Source of the DNA: Myxococcota bacterium
GTDB taxonomy: Bacteria > Myxococcota_A > UBA9160 > UBA4427
Assembly (NCBI GenBank): GCA_029243605.1
Contig: JAQWRT010000048.1
Span: 1-32,873 of the forward strand
DNA: 32,873 nucleotides
Reading direction: 5' to 3'
Positions 15,684-23,810 of this stretch are shown here, piece after piece. The notes under the pieces are model-generated. The model worked only from the letters and a program-made list of their open reading frames with translations, ran no database searches and was not told the origin of the DNA. A program made the position numbers and the translations under genes. Numbering within the stretch: the first letter of the stretch is position 1; each line of letters begins with the position of its first letter.

Positions 15684-16778
15684 TCAGCCGCCGCCCCGGA
15701 CCTTCTTCCCCAAGCTGTCGATATCGATAAAACCGTCCCGAGAATAGCCGCAGGCCTTGTCCGGCTCTTGGGCCAGGATCGCCGCATGGCGTTTATCCAG
15801 GGCATCGGTGCTCAGAAAATCATCCAAACGTCGAGATGATTCGAGGATCTGGCGGCCTTCGACCAATCGCTCGGGTTGGTCCTTCTCCACGCCAAGGCAG
15901 AGAAGCGACGCCCCCAGCTCGACACGGTAATCGACGCGAACCGGAGAGAGAGCCACCGCCTCGCGTGCGTACCCCAACGATTTCTCCTTGTCGCCGCGCA
16001 CGCCGATAATCCACTTGAGCCAGCGCCACTCCGGAACCACGCGATAGAAAACCGACCCCGCGTAGTAGAGGTTGGCCATGGTGAGGTTCCCATCGTTGTC
16101 CCGATGCTCCGGAGCGAGCTCGATCCCGCGCCCGAGTAGCCGATCCATCTCGCGCACGTCGGAAACCGCCGTGAGCAACCCCCGGGTCGTCGCTTGGCGC
16201 CCCATGGCGACAAATTTCCAAAGCATGCAGGCCGCGCAATCCGGGTCCACCGCGAGCCCTCGGGCCGCCCAGAGCTCGGACAGGTCGAAATAGCGACCGC
16301 GCTCGGCGGTCCTGTCCAGAGGCTGGTTCTCCCCCACCCGCCAATAATTTCGCGCGATGCGCCAATACGTGTACGACTCCTCGGGCACGCTGGTGACGAT
16401 CAACTCGTAACGCCGCGACGAAGCGACGAGGAGCCCTCTGCGTTCGAGGTCCAGCCCCTCGCGCCACAGCCCACGCAGGCCCGGGCTCGAGAGCCGTCCG
16501 GGCAGGGCCAGGTAATTGAAATTGGCGACGGCCTCGGGATCACCGCCGCCCCAGCGCCCGGGTTCGTCGCTGACCACGGCTTCGCCCAAGGCCGGGATAT
16601 CGACGGCTCTCGGCTCGTCCCAGGGAGCCTCCGCCGAGAGCGCCCGCTCGGGATCAGAGGCCCAAATCGAGGCACTGGGTTCGGGACTGCCTTGAGCCCC
16701 CCCGACCCCCCCGGCCAGGACCAGCAGACAAAGGGCCACCGCCTTCGACCCCAACACTCGTTCACCGACTTTCCCCAT
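15684..16778 (-). CDS. Secreted TPR-like protein of unknown function
   Basis: This 364-residue protein has an N-terminal signal peptide (AVALCLLVLAGGVGGAQG) and then mainly helical sequence. From about residue 110 there are TPR-like helix pairs: DLERRGLLVASSRRYELIV, ELWAARGLAVDPDCAACMLW with a CxxC, and YAREAVALSPVRVDYRVELG. It seems to be a periplasmic scaffold, but no function is recognised. It starts 13 bp after the ABC-F stop, so the two are probably co-transcribed, although the ATG at 16778 has no clear ribosome binding site; the GTG eight codons in is an alternative. It converges on the porin gene with 13 bp between stops. Confidence 0.75.
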   Translation of the reverse strand: MGKVGERVLGSKAVALCLLVLAGGVGGAQGSPEPSASIWASDPERALSAEAPWDEPRAVDIPALGEAVVSDEPGRWGGGDPEAVANFNYLALPGRLSSPGLRGLWREGLDLERRGLLVASSRRYELIVTSVPEESYTYWRIARNYWRVGENQPLDRTAERGRYFDLSELWAARGLAVDPDCAACMLWKFVAMGRQATTRGLLTAVSDVREMDRLLGRGIELAPEHRDNDGNLTMANLYYAGSVFYRVVPEWRWLKWIIGVRGDKEKSLGYAREAVALSPVRVDYRVELGASLLCLGVEKDQPERLVEGRQILESSRRLDDFLSTDALDKRHAAILAQEPDKACGYSRDGFIDIDSLGKKVRGGG

Positions 16779-16791
16779 TGGGAAAGACTAG

Positions 16792-18507
16792 CTAACGAAC
16801 GGCGTCAATCTTCCGGTGAACGAAGGAACGTGAGGCCCCGGGCCCCAAGGCCTCTTCGCGTTTCGCCCGCTGCTCGGCGTAATACTCCCAGGCGCCGCTG
16901 CAGAATTCCACGCGGCCGCTGCCCTCGAAACCAATCACATGGGTGGCCACCCGGTCCAGAAAATAGCGATCGTGAGTAATCACGATGGCGCAACCCGGGA
17001 ACTCCGACAGGGCTTCTTCCAGGACCCGAAGCGTCATCAGGTCGAGGTCATTGGTCGGCTCGTCGAGGATGATGAAATTGGAGGGCTTGCGCAGGCTCTT
17101 GGCCAATTGAACCCTGTTGCGTTCCCCCCCCGAGAGCTGCCCCACCAGGGTCTGCTGAATGGATCCCGTAAAGAGGAAGCGAGCCAGGTAGTGCCGAATT
17201 GAAAGTTCCTTGTCGCCGTAGGCGATCACTTCGGATCCCTCGGCGACCTCCTCGTAGACCGTCTTCTCGTCGTTGAGCGATTGCCGGGTTTGATCCACAT
17301 AGCAAAAGTGCGTGTTCTGTCCGACTTCCACCTCGCCGGCATCGGGCTTCTCGCGACCCGTGATGAGATTGACCAGAGTCGTCTTGCCCAGACCATTGGC
17401 CCCGGTAATTCCGACGATGGCGCCCGGAGGCATATCCCAATCGAGGTCCTCGAAGAGCAGCTTGCCGTCGTAGCCCTTTCCCAGGCCTCGCAGAGAGAGC
17501 ACCTTGCTCCCCAAACGCGGGCCAAAGGGGATTCGCAGGTCCATCTCGTCGGCGGGAACGATCTGCGACGCCTTCTCCACCATGTCTTCGTAAGCGGAGA
17601 TTCGCGCTTTCGACTTGGTACGACGCGCCTGGGGAGTCGAGCGGATCCATTCGAGTTCCCGCGCCACAGCCTTGAGAAGATTGGCGTCGGTTCGGCTCGA
17701 GATCTCCTCCTGTTTTTCCTTGGCGGACAGGAAATCCGAATAATTCCCTTCGTAGCTCCTCAAGTTGCCATGATTCAGTTCGAGCATCCGCGTCGCCACT
17801 CGATCGAGAAAATACCGATCATGGGTCACCAGCAGATAGGTGCCCGAGTAGTTGGCCAAAAAATTCTCGAGCCAGGTAATCGTGTCGGCATCCAGATGGT
17901 TCGTGGGCTCATCAAGAATCAGTAGATCGGGCTGAGAGAGCAGGACGATACACAGGGACACGCGCCTCTTCTCTCCGCCGGAGAGAACCGCCGCGCTCTT
18001 GTCACCGGGAGGCAACCGCAGGGCCTCCATGGCCTGTTCGATCTTGGCGTCGAGGCGAGCCGGGTCCATGGCATCGCGATGCTCAAGGATCTCTTGCACC
18101 TCACCCTGTTCGGCGAGAAGCGCATTGGTCTTCTCTTCGCTCTCGAGCACTTCGGGGTCTTCCCAGGATTTCAGGATCGCCTCATAACGTTCGATATAGC
18201 CTCGGGTCTCGGCCACCGCACTCTCGACGTTTTCGCGCACGCTCTTCTCGTGATCCAGCACGGGTTCCTGGGAGACGTACCCCACCGATGCGCCGGACGC
18301 GATCATCAACTGACCCTCATAGCCCGTATCTCGGCCGGCCAGGATCTTCATCAGGGTCGACTTCCCCGTGCCGTTGACCCCAAGAACTCCGACTCGGTCG
18401 CCGGGTTGCAGGCTGAAGCTCACGTCCTTCAAAATCACGCGATCCCCAAATTTGCGCTGGAGATGGCTCGCGTTGAGAACGGGTTGCCCCGGATTCAGGC
18501 CCTTCAT
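16792..18507 (-). CDS. ABC-F family ATPase (EttA/Uup-type ribosome-associated protein)
   Basis: This 571-residue protein has two ABC domains and no membrane segment. ABC-F proteins bind the ribosomal E site and help stalled or initiating ribosomes. Domain 1 has Walker A GVNGTGKST (43-51), signature LSGGEKRR and ILDEPTNHLD. Domain 2 has GANGLGKTT, LSGGERNR and ILDEPTNDLD, then CAIVITHDRYFLDRVATHV. The linker has ARELEWIRSTPQARRTKSKA and IPFGPRLGSKVL, which mixes Uup-like and EttA-like features, so no gene symbol is assigned. The ATG at 18507 is preceded by AGGAG at 5-bp spacing; an in-frame extension to 18663 is GC-rich low-quality sequence and is discarded. The TPR gene follows after 13 bp. 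Confidence 0.92.
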   Translation of the reverse strand: MKGLNPGQPVLNASHLQRKFGDRVILKDVSFSLQPGDRVGVLGVNGTGKSTLMKILAGRDTGYEGQLMIASGASVGYVSQEPVLDHEKSVRENVESAVAETRGYIERYEAILKSWEDPEVLESEEKTNALLAEQGEVQEILEHRDAMDPARLDAKIEQAMEALRLPPGDKSAAVLSGGEKRRVSLCIVLLSQPDLLILDEPTNHLDADTITWLENFLANYSGTYLLVTHDRYFLDRVATRMLELNHGNLRSYEGNYSDFLSAKEKQEEISSRTDANLLKAVARELEWIRSTPQARRTKSKARISAYEDMVEKASQIVPADEMDLRIPFGPRLGSKVLSLRGLGKGYDGKLLFEDLDWDMPPGAIVGITGANGLGKTTLVNLITGREKPDAGEVEVGQNTHFCYVDQTRQSLNDEKTVYEEVAEGSEVIAYGDKELSIRHYLARFLFTGSIQQTLVGQLSGGERNRVQLAKSLRKPSNFIILDEPTNDLDLMTLRVLEEALSEFPGCAIVITHDRYFLDRVATHVIGFEGSGRVEFCSGAWEYYAEQRAKREEALGPGASRSFVHRKIDAVR

Positions 18508-18528
18508 GATGACTCCTGCTCTAGCTGC

Positions 18529-18546
18529 CCGGGGTTCACACCCCGG
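18529..18546 (-). promoter_or_regulatory. Leader hairpin with GNRA-type loop before the ABC-F gene
   Basis: On the minus strand, CCGGGGT and ACCCCGG form a perfect 7-bp stem closed by GTGA, a GNRA-type tetraloop as RNA. It ends 21 nt before the start codon, just upstream of the AGGAG ribosome binding site. A second perfect 7-bp stem (CGGCCCG at 18553-18559 with CGGGCCG at 18566-18572) lies next to it. It may terminate pepN read-through, or shape the ABC-F leader. Confidence 0.45.
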
Positions 18547-18703
18547 AGTACGCGGCCCGCGTTCTCGGGCCGGCGCCGGGGCCCGCGCCGAGCGCCCCCC
18601 ACTAGGAGGCCAGGCTGCGGTGGCCCGGGTCGCTGGATCTGGCGCGTATAGGTAGCGCGCCAAGGCACCGCCGTCGAAAGCGGACCCGGGACGGAGCCCG
18701 CCG

Positions 18704-21361
18704 CTAGTCGGCCAGGGCCCGGTTCACGATTTCAAAGACGTCCTTGGAGAGACCCGGCTGCGCGCCGATCGCTTCGAGTTCCCGCTTCATCAGGCCCTGC
18801 CTGGCCGGGTCGAATCGCCGCCAGGGGTTGAAGATCGAAACCATCCGAGCCGCCACCTGGGGATTGACGGAGTCGAGATCCATGACTTTTTGCGCCAGAA
18901 AGCGGTACCCCGCTCCATCCGAGCGGTTGAAATGAACCGGATTCGCCGAGCAGAAGGCCCCCACGAGGGATCTCAACCGATTGGGGTTCTTGAGGCTGAA
19001 AGCCGGATGAGCCGACAATTCAACCACCTGCTCGTAGGTGTCGCTCCGGCGCGCCGTGGCCTGAATCGAGAACCACTTGTCGATCACCAGGGGATCGTGC
19101 TGCCAGCGGTCGTAGAAGGCCTCCAACGCCCGGTCCCGGGCGGAGGAGCGCGTGTCCACCAGGGCGTGAAGCGCCGCCTCAGCGTCGGTCATATTGTCGG
19201 CACTCTCGAACTGACGGTGAGCTGCGGCCAGGGAATCCTCGCCGCCCAGGGTCATCCAGTAGAAAAGCGCACAATTCTTGAGCCGACGTTGGCCGATGGC
19301 TTCCTTGTCCCTCGAATAGAGACCCGCCTCACTCCCCTTGGCGTAGACCGCCTCCAAGCTCTCCCCATGCGCCTCGGCCAAGGCTCGGCGCATGAATTCC
19401 CGGGCGGCAAAAAGGGCATCCGGGTCGATCACCTCCATCTCTTGGCCCAAAACCCGCTCGGAAGGGAGCGTCAGAGCCAGGGCCTTGAGGGAGCCGTCGA
19501 GTTTTGGATCGCCCAGGATCCGGCCGAAGGCGTCGGAGTAGAGGGGGTCCAGGTGCAATTCATCACCCCGTGCCGATGCCTCGGCGAGATCCAAGAGGAG
19601 TTCGGTCGCGAGTTGTTCGCCCGCATCCCAGCGGCTGAACGCGTCGGAATCCCGCCCCATCAGAAAAGCCAACTCCTCCCGGGAGCGCTTCATACGCAGG
19701 CGGACCGGTGCCGAGAAGCCCCGGAGAAGCGAGGGGACCGGCGGCTCAGAAAGCCCTTCGAAGGCGAAGGTTTGCTCGGCATCGGTCAACTCGAGCACAC
19801 GGGTTTCGCCGCTGGCTGCCTGGGAATCCCCCTCGAGCCGCAGGGGCAAGGCCTCCCCCTCGGTATCGAGAAGACCCATGGCGATGGGGATATGCAGGGG
19901 CTCCCGCGCCTCGGAGCCCGACGCATCGGACTCCGGGTAGGATTGCCTGAGGGTCAGCGAGTAGCGGCCCGTCTCGGCGTCGAAGGCCGAGTCCGCCTCG
20001 ACGAGAGGCGTTCCCGCCTGGCTGTACCAGCGGCCGAAACCCTCGAGATCCCGCCCGCCCGCGGTCGCCATCGCATCCCTGAAATCGTCGCAGGTCACGG
20101 CTTGGCCGTCGTGTCTCTCGAAGTAGAGATCCATCCCACGCCGGAATCCCTCCGCCCCAAGCAGGGTATGGAACATGCGAATCACTTCGGCGCCCTTGTT
20201 GTAGACCGTCGAGGTGTAGAAATTATCCATCGAGATATAGGAGTCCGGACGGATCGGATGCGACATGGGCCCGGCGTCCTCGGCGAATTGGGCCGACCTC
20301 AGGACTTTGACGTCGTCGATCCGGGTGACCGCTTGGGAGGACATATCGCCCCCAAATTGCTGGTCGCGAAAAACCGTGAGCCCCTCTTTGAGGGTCAACT
20401 GAAACCAGTCCCTGCAGGTCACCCGATTGCCCGTCCAGTTGTGGAAATACTCATGGCCGATCACCCGCTCGATCACCTCGTAATCCTCATCCGTCGCCGT
20501 ATCCGGCCGAGCGAGGACGCATTTCGAATTGAAGACATTCAGACCCTTATTTTCCATGGCCCCCATATTGAAATCGTTAACGGCCACGATCATGTAGATA
20601 TCCAGGTCGTACTCGAGGCCGTAGATCGCCTCGTCCCATGCCATGGCCCTCTGCAGGGATTTCAGGGCGTGGTCGCAGCTCTCGACATTCTGGGGTTCGA
20701 CCCAGATTTCCAAGGCCACCTCGCGCCCACTGCGAGTGGTGAATGCTCCTCGATGGGCAAGCAACTTCCCGGCCACCAGGGCGAAGAGGTAGCTGGGCTT
20801 CGGGAAGGGGTCCTCCCAGCGAACCCGATGACGCCCATCCCCGAGATCTTCCTCGAGAACTCTGTTGCCGTTGGAGAGCATGACGGGATACTCGGCTTTG
20901 TCGGCCGTGATGGTCGTGGTGTAACGCGCCATGACGTCGGGACGGTCGAGGAAATACGTAATGCGACGAAAACCCATCGCCTCGCATTGGGTGCAGAAAA
21001 TCCCGCTCGTCCGGTAGAGCCCCGAGAGCGCCGTATTTTCCTGGGGCTTGATCCGGACCAGGGTCTCGAGCTCAAACCGGGCTGGCGGTCTATCGATTAC
21101 GAGTTCGTCGGCGCTTGACCGATATTGACTCTCGGCCAGGGCCTCACCCTCCAGCCAAACTCCCAGACATTCGATTTCCTCGCCGACGAGCACGAGGGGG
21201 GGCACGTCTCCGCTGAGGCCCTCACTCCGCCGGATGATCAGGCGCGCCCGAACTCGGGTTTCCCCCTCGCCCAATTCGAAGTCCAGATCGACCGAATCGA
21301 TCCAATAATCGGGGGGAGAATAATCCCCACGGAAGACAGCCTGGGGCTTTTCACTACTCAT
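18704..21361 (-). CDS. pepN: Aminopeptidase N, M1 family, PepN type
   Basis: This 885-residue zinc metallopeptidase removes N-terminal residues from peptides, probably in the cytoplasm. GAMEN lies at 267-271 and HEYFH at 303-307, with the third zinc ligand Glu326 nineteen residues after the second His (LTLKEGLTVFRDQQF). Glu304 is the general base. Length matches E. coli PepN (870 residues), and the C-terminal helical domain is intact through QPGLSKDVFEIVNRALAD. No signal peptide is present. The ATG at 21361 begins with MSSEKPQAVFRGDYSPPDY, in register with family members; a GAGG lies about 12 nt upstream. It is separated from the receiver gene upstream by 155 bp. Confidence 0.96.
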   Translation of the reverse strand: MSSEKPQAVFRGDYSPPDYWIDSVDLDFELGEGETRVRARLIIRRSEGLSGDVPPLVLVGEEIECLGVWLEGEALAESQYRSSADELVIDRPPARFELETLVRIKPQENTALSGLYRTSGIFCTQCEAMGFRRITYFLDRPDVMARYTTTITADKAEYPVMLSNGNRVLEEDLGDGRHRVRWEDPFPKPSYLFALVAGKLLAHRGAFTTRSGREVALEIWVEPQNVESCDHALKSLQRAMAWDEAIYGLEYDLDIYMIVAVNDFNMGAMENKGLNVFNSKCVLARPDTATDEDYEVIERVIGHEYFHNWTGNRVTCRDWFQLTLKEGLTVFRDQQFGGDMSSQAVTRIDDVKVLRSAQFAEDAGPMSHPIRPDSYISMDNFYTSTVYNKGAEVIRMFHTLLGAEGFRRGMDLYFERHDGQAVTCDDFRDAMATAGGRDLEGFGRWYSQAGTPLVEADSAFDAETGRYSLTLRQSYPESDASGSEAREPLHIPIAMGLLDTEGEALPLRLEGDSQAASGETRVLELTDAEQTFAFEGLSEPPVPSLLRGFSAPVRLRMKRSREELAFLMGRDSDAFSRWDAGEQLATELLLDLAEASARGDELHLDPLYSDAFGRILGDPKLDGSLKALALTLPSERVLGQEMEVIDPDALFAAREFMRRALAEAHGESLEAVYAKGSEAGLYSRDKEAIGQRRLKNCALFYWMTLGGEDSLAAAHRQFESADNMTDAEAALHALVDTRSSARDRALEAFYDRWQHDPLVIDKWFSIQATARRSDTYEQVVELSAHPAFSLKNPNRLRSLVGAFCSANPVHFNRSDGAGYRFLAQKVMDLDSVNPQVAARMVSIFNPWRRFDPARQGLMKRELEAIGAQPGLSKDVFEIVNRALAD

Positions 21362-21516
21362 GGGCTTCGCATCCTCGCTCCGGCCGCAACACGAGCCGAA
21401 CGCCGACAGTACGAAGCCGACCGAAGTCCCGCAAGCCGAGACAAGGCGAACTCGGCGCGTGGATTCAGCGCCCTCCAGACCCCCCCGTCCACTTGGGCCC
21501 TGGCAGCGGCTCGGCT

Positions 21517-21963
21517 TTAGAACTCGCCAATCGCGCGATCAATGGCGTCGCGCAGTTCCTGGCGGGTGAAGGGCTTGCCCAGGAAGCCCGTCCCCGGGGT
21601 TTCGATAAAATCTCTGCCCACGGCCTCGGGCCCGTTCCCGCTGCACGCCACCACGGGCAGATTCGGGCGAATTTCGCGGATGCCCTCGAAGGCCTCCTCG
21701 AAGGTCAGACCCGGCATCCTCATATCGAGGAGAACGCAATCCACGGGGTCGTCTCCCCGCTCGGCGAGGACTCGGCACGCTTCGGCGCCGCTGCTGGCCA
21801 TCAGAACATCCGCCCCGGAGAGCATCCGGGCCGAAACCCGGCGAACCATTTCATCGTCGTCGACGATCAAGACCGATCGGTGCTGGGGCGTGACCTCTTT
21901 GTCGCTGCCCGCTCCCTCGGAGGGGCTTGAACCCGACGCCGCGTTGCTCTGAACACTCATCAT
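21517..21963 (-). CDS. Stand-alone response-regulator receiver protein
   Basis: This 148-residue protein has a polar N-terminal tail of about 28 residues and one CheY-like receiver domain. The acidic pocket is DDDE (35-38), the phospho-acceptor Asp80 is in VLLDMRMPG, Ser109 replaces the conserved Thr/Ser and Lys130 sits in LGKPF. There is no output domain, so it would act by protein contact or phosphotransfer. No histidine kinase gene is in the window. The adjacent ATG codons at 21963 and 21960 are both possible; an in-frame extension to 22146 is rejected as low-complexity Arg/Pro sequence. It lies 79 bp downstream of the ETHE1-like gene on the same strand. Confidence 0.85.
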   Translation of the reverse strand: MMSVQSNAASGSSPSEGAGSDKEVTPQHRSVLIVDDDEMVRRVSARMLSGADVLMASSGAEACRVLAERGDDPVDCVLLDMRMPGLTFEEAFEGIREIRPNLPVVACSGNGPEAVGRDFIETPGTGFLGKPFTRQELRDAIDRAIGEF

Positions 21964-22042
21964 TGTTTTGCTCTTTCCCTTTTCTAGGGGACCCTTCTCC
22001 TGGCGCCCCTTGGCGATGCGAGGGCCCAGCGGGCCCTCCGTT

Positions 22043-22657
22043 TCAGCAGACCGCGGCCGGATGGAGCGCGCGCTCCGAGGCGGGCCCTCCCGGCGGACGT
22101 TTCCAGTCCTCTGACTCGAATGCCAAAACATTTCGGGCGTGGGCAAGCTTCTCGCGATTATCCCCCCGAGCCGAATGCGAGCGAAAGACTAGCGTTTCCT
22201 CGGGGAGGGCGAGAAGTTCGGGCTCCTGGTGGACTCGGCGATCACCCACGAAGACGCGCCCCTCCAAACAGTACGAAACCGCGTCGTTGACCCGCCCTAC
22301 CCGACCCACCACGGAAACGGGAAGCCCGCCGAGATCGACGAAATCGCCGTGTCCCACGGGAATCGAAGGCGCCAAGCCCGATCGATCGCAGGGCATGAGC
22401 CCTCGGGCACCCCAGCGCCGCCCGATGGTCCGCGCGGCGTCGCGAGACCTTCGCACCGAACCGGTTTCCAGGACAAAAATAGGCCCCTCCCCCTGCCCGT
22501 CGAAACTTTCCGCGTAGGCGTGGATCCACTCGGGCGCCGGATCGACGACGATCACCCCGCGCAGCTCGGGAGTCCGGAGCAGGTAGCTGTAGGCGCCGTC
22601 GCAGCTATAGAATTCTCGTTGAGCGAGGAGCATTTTCCCCCAGGGGTGTATGGACAC
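22043..22657 (-). CDS. Degenerate metallo-beta-lactamase-fold protein, ETHE1-like pseudoenzyme candidate
   Basis: This 204-residue protein follows the layout of ETHE1-type persulfide dioxygenases: REFYSCDGAYSYLL, VIVVDPAPEWIHAY, FVLETGSVRRSRD, GDFVDLGGLPVSVV, NDAVSYCLEGRVFVGD and LLALPEETLVFRSHSARG. In active relatives the third block carries HxHxDH after ET; here it reads GSVRRSR, so those ligands are lost (Gly66, Val68, Arg70, Ser71). The later GHT His is also replaced (Arg112). Asp129 and His151 remain. Flanking blocks stay in frame on both sides, so this is substitution and not frameshift. Metal-based catalysis seems impossible, suggesting a binding or structural role. The GTG start at 22657 is uncertain; ATG at 22633 is an alternative. 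The family match is from recalled motifs. Confidence 0.65.
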   Translation of the reverse strand: MSIHPWGKMLLAQREFYSCDGAYSYLLRTPELRGVIVVDPAPEWIHAYAESFDGQGEGPIFVLETGSVRRSRDAARTIGRRWGARGLMPCDRSGLAPSIPVGHGDFVDLGGLPVSVVGRVGRVNDAVSYCLEGRVFVGDRRVHQEPELLALPEETLVFRSHSARGDNREKLAHARNVLAFESEDWKRPPGGPASERALHPAAVC

Positions 22658-22997
22658 CTGCGTTTACTCGTTGCGTTTACCGTCGGATGGATCGGAGAGC
22701 GCGCCCGGGCAAGACCGCCTGATGCGGCCGAGGCCGAGGAAACCGGCACCCCAGGCACCTCCGAATTGCAAGGGCTGTGCCGACCCCCCGGACCCGTGAG
22801 CCCGGATTCAGGTGCCCTAGAGCTCGAACCGCCCTCGGGCGCTGGTGCTTATCGGTCATCTCCAGAGCCCGACTGATGCATGTGAACCACACCTCCTGTC
22901 GGTTTCCGGCCCCACTCGGCGGGTGAGTTCCGCCAAAATCCACTACTCATCTAGGGTCGTTCCGCCCATTCCCTCATCTGCCCGCCAGGACCTTCAC
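22658..22997. other. Divergent intergenic region between the ETHE1-like and solute-binding genes
   Basis: This 340-bp stretch separates divergent genes. GCGTTTAC is directly repeated at 22660-22667 and 22673-22680, 13 bp apart, right before the ETHE1-like start. I see no consensus promoter, RNA gene or credible small coding region in the remainder. Confidence 0.5.
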
Positions 22998-23810
22998 ATG
23001 CACGACCCCTCGCATCGTTCCCGCGGAAACAAATTCTCCAGTGCCCTGGCCTGGCTGGCGCTCGTCCTCGGCCTCGGATGCGTCACCGGACCCGAAACCC
23101 GATCGCCCCGGGAGGCTCCCCGGCTCCGAATCGGGGTGGAATCCGGTCGCCCTCCCCTGGCGGAGATCGGCCGAGAGGGCTGGTACGGGCTCGAAATCGA
23201 GCTCGGGCGACGCGCGGCAAAAAGCCAGGGGCTCGAGGCCGAATTCGTCGACGTGAGCTCACACGGCCCCTTCGAGGCGCTCGGCGACGAGCGTGTGGAT
23301 GTGATCACAGCCACGCTCTCCAACGGCGCCAGCCCGCGAACGGGCTTTCTCTTCAGCCGCCCCTACCTTCAACTCGGGCTTCGGGTGGCGATTCGAGCGG
23401 CGAGCCTGGCCGAGTTCGAGGACCCCCTGGCCCTCGAAAGCGCCGGCGCCCGAGTCGGCTACGTAACGCGAACACCGGGAGGGGCCTTCGTACGCGACCA
23501 ACTCCCCTTGAGCGACGCCTACGCCTTTCGCGATCCCGATGCCGCCATCCGTAGCCTGCGCTCCCATCGCATCGACTTCTTCATCCACGACGGGGCAAAG
23601 ATTCGCGCCCAGGCGGATCGCTACGAGCCCAGCGGCGTGTTGATTCTTCCCCGGGCCCTGGGACACGAGAATTACGCCTGGGCGGTGCGCGCCCGGGACA
23701 AATCACTGCTGGCCCGGCTCAACACCTTTCTCGACCGAGCGATGGCCAGCCGCAGGCTCGAAGCGGTCTACGAAACCTGGTTTCCCGAACCCCCTCAGCC
23801 CACGGAGTAG
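22998..23810 (+). CDS. Solute-binding protein family 3-like lipoprotein
   Basis: This 270-residue protein resembles bacterial extracellular solute-binding proteins of the amino-acid type (PF00497-like). The N-terminal FSSALAWLALVLGLGC suggests a lipoprotein signal with Cys at residue 28, although Gly at -3 is unusual for a lipobox. The block LRIGVESGRPPLAEIGREGWYGLEIELGR, split here as two parts, is the usual first lobe opening; FVDVSSHGPFEALGDERVDV, TGFLFSRPYLQLGLRVAI and the closing LLARLNTFLDRAM, VYETWF fit the family. ATG 22998 has AGGA at 7-bp spacing; longer in-frame starts lack this. No permease or ATPase gene is adjacent, so it may serve a distant ABC importer or be a sensor. It overlaps the converging hydrolase gene by 16 bp. 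Confidence 0.8.
   Translation: MHDPSHRSRGNKFSSALAWLALVLGLGCVTGPETRSPREAPRLRIGVESGRPPLAEIGREGWYGLEIELGRRAAKSQGLEAEFVDVSSHGPFEALGDERVDVITATLSNGASPRTGFLFSRPYLQLGLRVAIRAASLAEFEDPLALESAGARVGYVTRTPGGAFVRDQLPLSDAYAFRDPDAAIRSLRSHRIDFFIHDGAKIRAQADRYEPSGVLILPRALGHENYAWAVRARDKSLLARLNTFLDRAMASRRLEAVYETWFPEPPQPTE

Noticed and set aside
18890..21118. A 742-codon open frame on the plus strand opposite pepN
   Set aside because: The minus strand carries the complete M1 peptidase motif set over the same bases; the antisense frame has no family features and results from GC-rich codon bias.
22043..22657. Frameshift as the cause of the missing metal ligands in the ETHE1-like protein
   Set aside because: Conserved-looking blocks before and after the ligand positions are in the same frame, so a frameshift does not explain the loss.
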